Assembly (NCBI GenBank): GCA_001579985.1
Contig: LRSR01011483.1
Location: 1-30,075 of the forward strand
DNA: 30,075 nt
Source: Hypsibius dujardini
Taxonomy: Eukaryota > Tardigrada > Eutardigrada > Parachela > Hypsibiidae
Reading direction: 5' to 3'
The notes beneath the pieces are model-generated. The model did not search any database. It saw nothing but the letters and a program-made list of their open reading frames with translations, and was not told where the DNA came from. A program made the translations under genes and the position numbers. Below are positions 29,419-30,075 of the stretch, piece by piece. Within the stretch, counting starts at the first letter, position 1. Every line of letters begins with the position of its first letter.

Positions 29419-29607
29419 TTGTGTGTACATGCTCAATTACCATATTAATCAATGTTTAACTACCGAATATTTTACTAACGAAGTTCATCTCAGAAACCCA
29501 AGGGTGTCTTCAAGGAGCTGAAACAATTGGAGCGGTCGTGGCGCGACTACCCTTTCGTCTTCACCGGCATGGGACTGTTCAATTTCACATCTGAACTCTT
29601 AATTGGG

Positions 29608-30075
29608 GTAGGGCTTCCCCACAGGTCAACCTCAACAAGGAATAAAAAAATGAACAAGTGATAATTGTTTTCAGTGAAGTAAAAATAGTTGAAGAAAAAA
29701 CAAATTCTTAAAGTTATATTTCTTTCTGATTAAAATTATAGTTTAGTGTTAAACAAAATTAGTTTATTACTAAAAGCTTCTTCACCTGATCTTAAGCGTT
29801 TAGGTTTCAGAAACTCGAACAAATTTATGCAAAAACTCATTTTTTCAGAAACAGAAAAATAAATTAGAACTAATTTGGTTGTTTAAAAAAAAATTTATTC
29901 AGTTAAGAAATTTCGTCAGCGAAAGATTTAGTTTTAGTTTAGTTTTAGTTCAGGTTTAACTTTAAATGTAATTTCACTCAGTTTTTCCATTGAGCCACTA
30001 CTGGAACTGGAACTGTACTCGTCCCTACAAAAAAAACAAATTTCACAAGTATTCTAAAGTATTCTCTAAAAATCT
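29608..30075. other. Receptor intron 4 or downstream, right edge
   Basis: AT-rich DNA with TTTAGTTTTAGTTCAG-like sequence near 29930-29955, similar to blocks in other introns of this window. I found no exon that would supply the end of the receptor. Confidence 0.4.

Larger units (their letters stand above)
26648..29607 (+). pseudogene. Gustatory-receptor-like 7TM protein with a frameshift, 3' end outside window
   Basis: Predicted chemoreceptor of the arthropod gustatory receptor superfamily (7tm_7). Exons: 26648-27381, 28321-28622, 28839-28913, 29494-29607, then a GTAGGG donor, so the gene runs on past the window. Segments that look membrane-spanning: LPIGLLLGTFLFACLKLAEV, ALYYLPDAALNMRCFLVLIV, VASIVLFGLSVGVHF, VVLCVVILACILADILAALL, FGAILLFAYSLDIIVVLG, SFSGVLVFGVYTTILPW, YPFVFTGMGLFNFTSELLIG; exons 2 and 4 resemble the receptor C-terminal half. 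Up to about 27262 the frame is that of the ATG. The fourth membrane segment lies one base out of frame, and only that frame joins exon 2 in phase 1. No GT-AG intron of suitable length explains the shift. It may be a pseudogene, an allele or an assembly error. Exon 2 begins with a (CAG)6 run. Confidence 0.72.

Noticed and set aside
29101-29436. Minus-strand Ser-Leu-Ser-His-Gln-Gly-Gly repeat protein
   Set aside because: Encoded by the 24-bp minisatellite inside a receptor intron; period divisible by three explains the open frame.
1-30075. CRISPR array, operon, prophage or defence island
   Set aside because: Introns, poly(A) signals and animal gene families show this is metazoan nuclear DNA; the tandem arrays have no spacer structure.

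Overview
The window is nuclear DNA of an invertebrate animal. Its genes are split by GT-AG introns, it carries poly(A) signals, and it is rich in short inverted-repeat transposons (MITEs), minisatellites and microsatellites. Gene content (caspase-activated DNase, protoporphyrinogen oxidase, an SLC26A11-like transporter, a GT92 glycosyltransferase, a gustatory-receptor-like 7TM protein) suggests an arthropod or other ecdysozoan that makes its own haem and keeps CAD. Nematodes lack the haem pathway. A crustacean is my best guess, but the species cannot be fixed from the sequence.

Layout. 1-3088 has no convincing gene: a GGCGGG-type 13-bp minisatellite, then a row of TA-associated inverted-repeat elements. 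3089-4306 (+) is a two-exon CAD/DFF40 gene. 4307-6299 is a spacer with one fold-back element and a perfect 15-bp hairpin. 6300-9514 (-) is a nine-exon PPOX gene, convergent with CAD, whose introns hold a MITE and a pre-miRNA-like hairpin. 9515-15295 is mostly nested palindromic elements plus a few weak candidate exons. 15296-15700 (+) is a small single-pass membrane protein I do not recognise. 15701-18806 holds more TIR elements and minisatellites, ending in a TG-rich repeat and a TATA box. 18807-22346 (+) is a six-exon SLC26A11-like transporter with a hAT-type MITE in intron 2 and a second copy just downstream. 24384-26185 (+) is a three-exon GT92 gene. 26648-29607 (+), running past the window edge, is a gustatory-receptor-like gene with a one-base frameshift in its first exon.

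The genes have unrelated jobs (apoptotic DNA cleavage, haem synthesis, anion transport, Golgi glycosylation, chemoreception), and nothing suggests an operon or a single pathway. I rebuilt the exon chains by hand, checking that phases match across each junction. CAD, PPOX, SLC26, GT92 and the receptor all close with consistent phases, apart from the receptor frameshift. I found no transposase, virus, rRNA, tRNA or CRISPR, and no clear new multi-gene system. The unusual content is in the mobile elements, their contact with splice sites, and the broken receptor.
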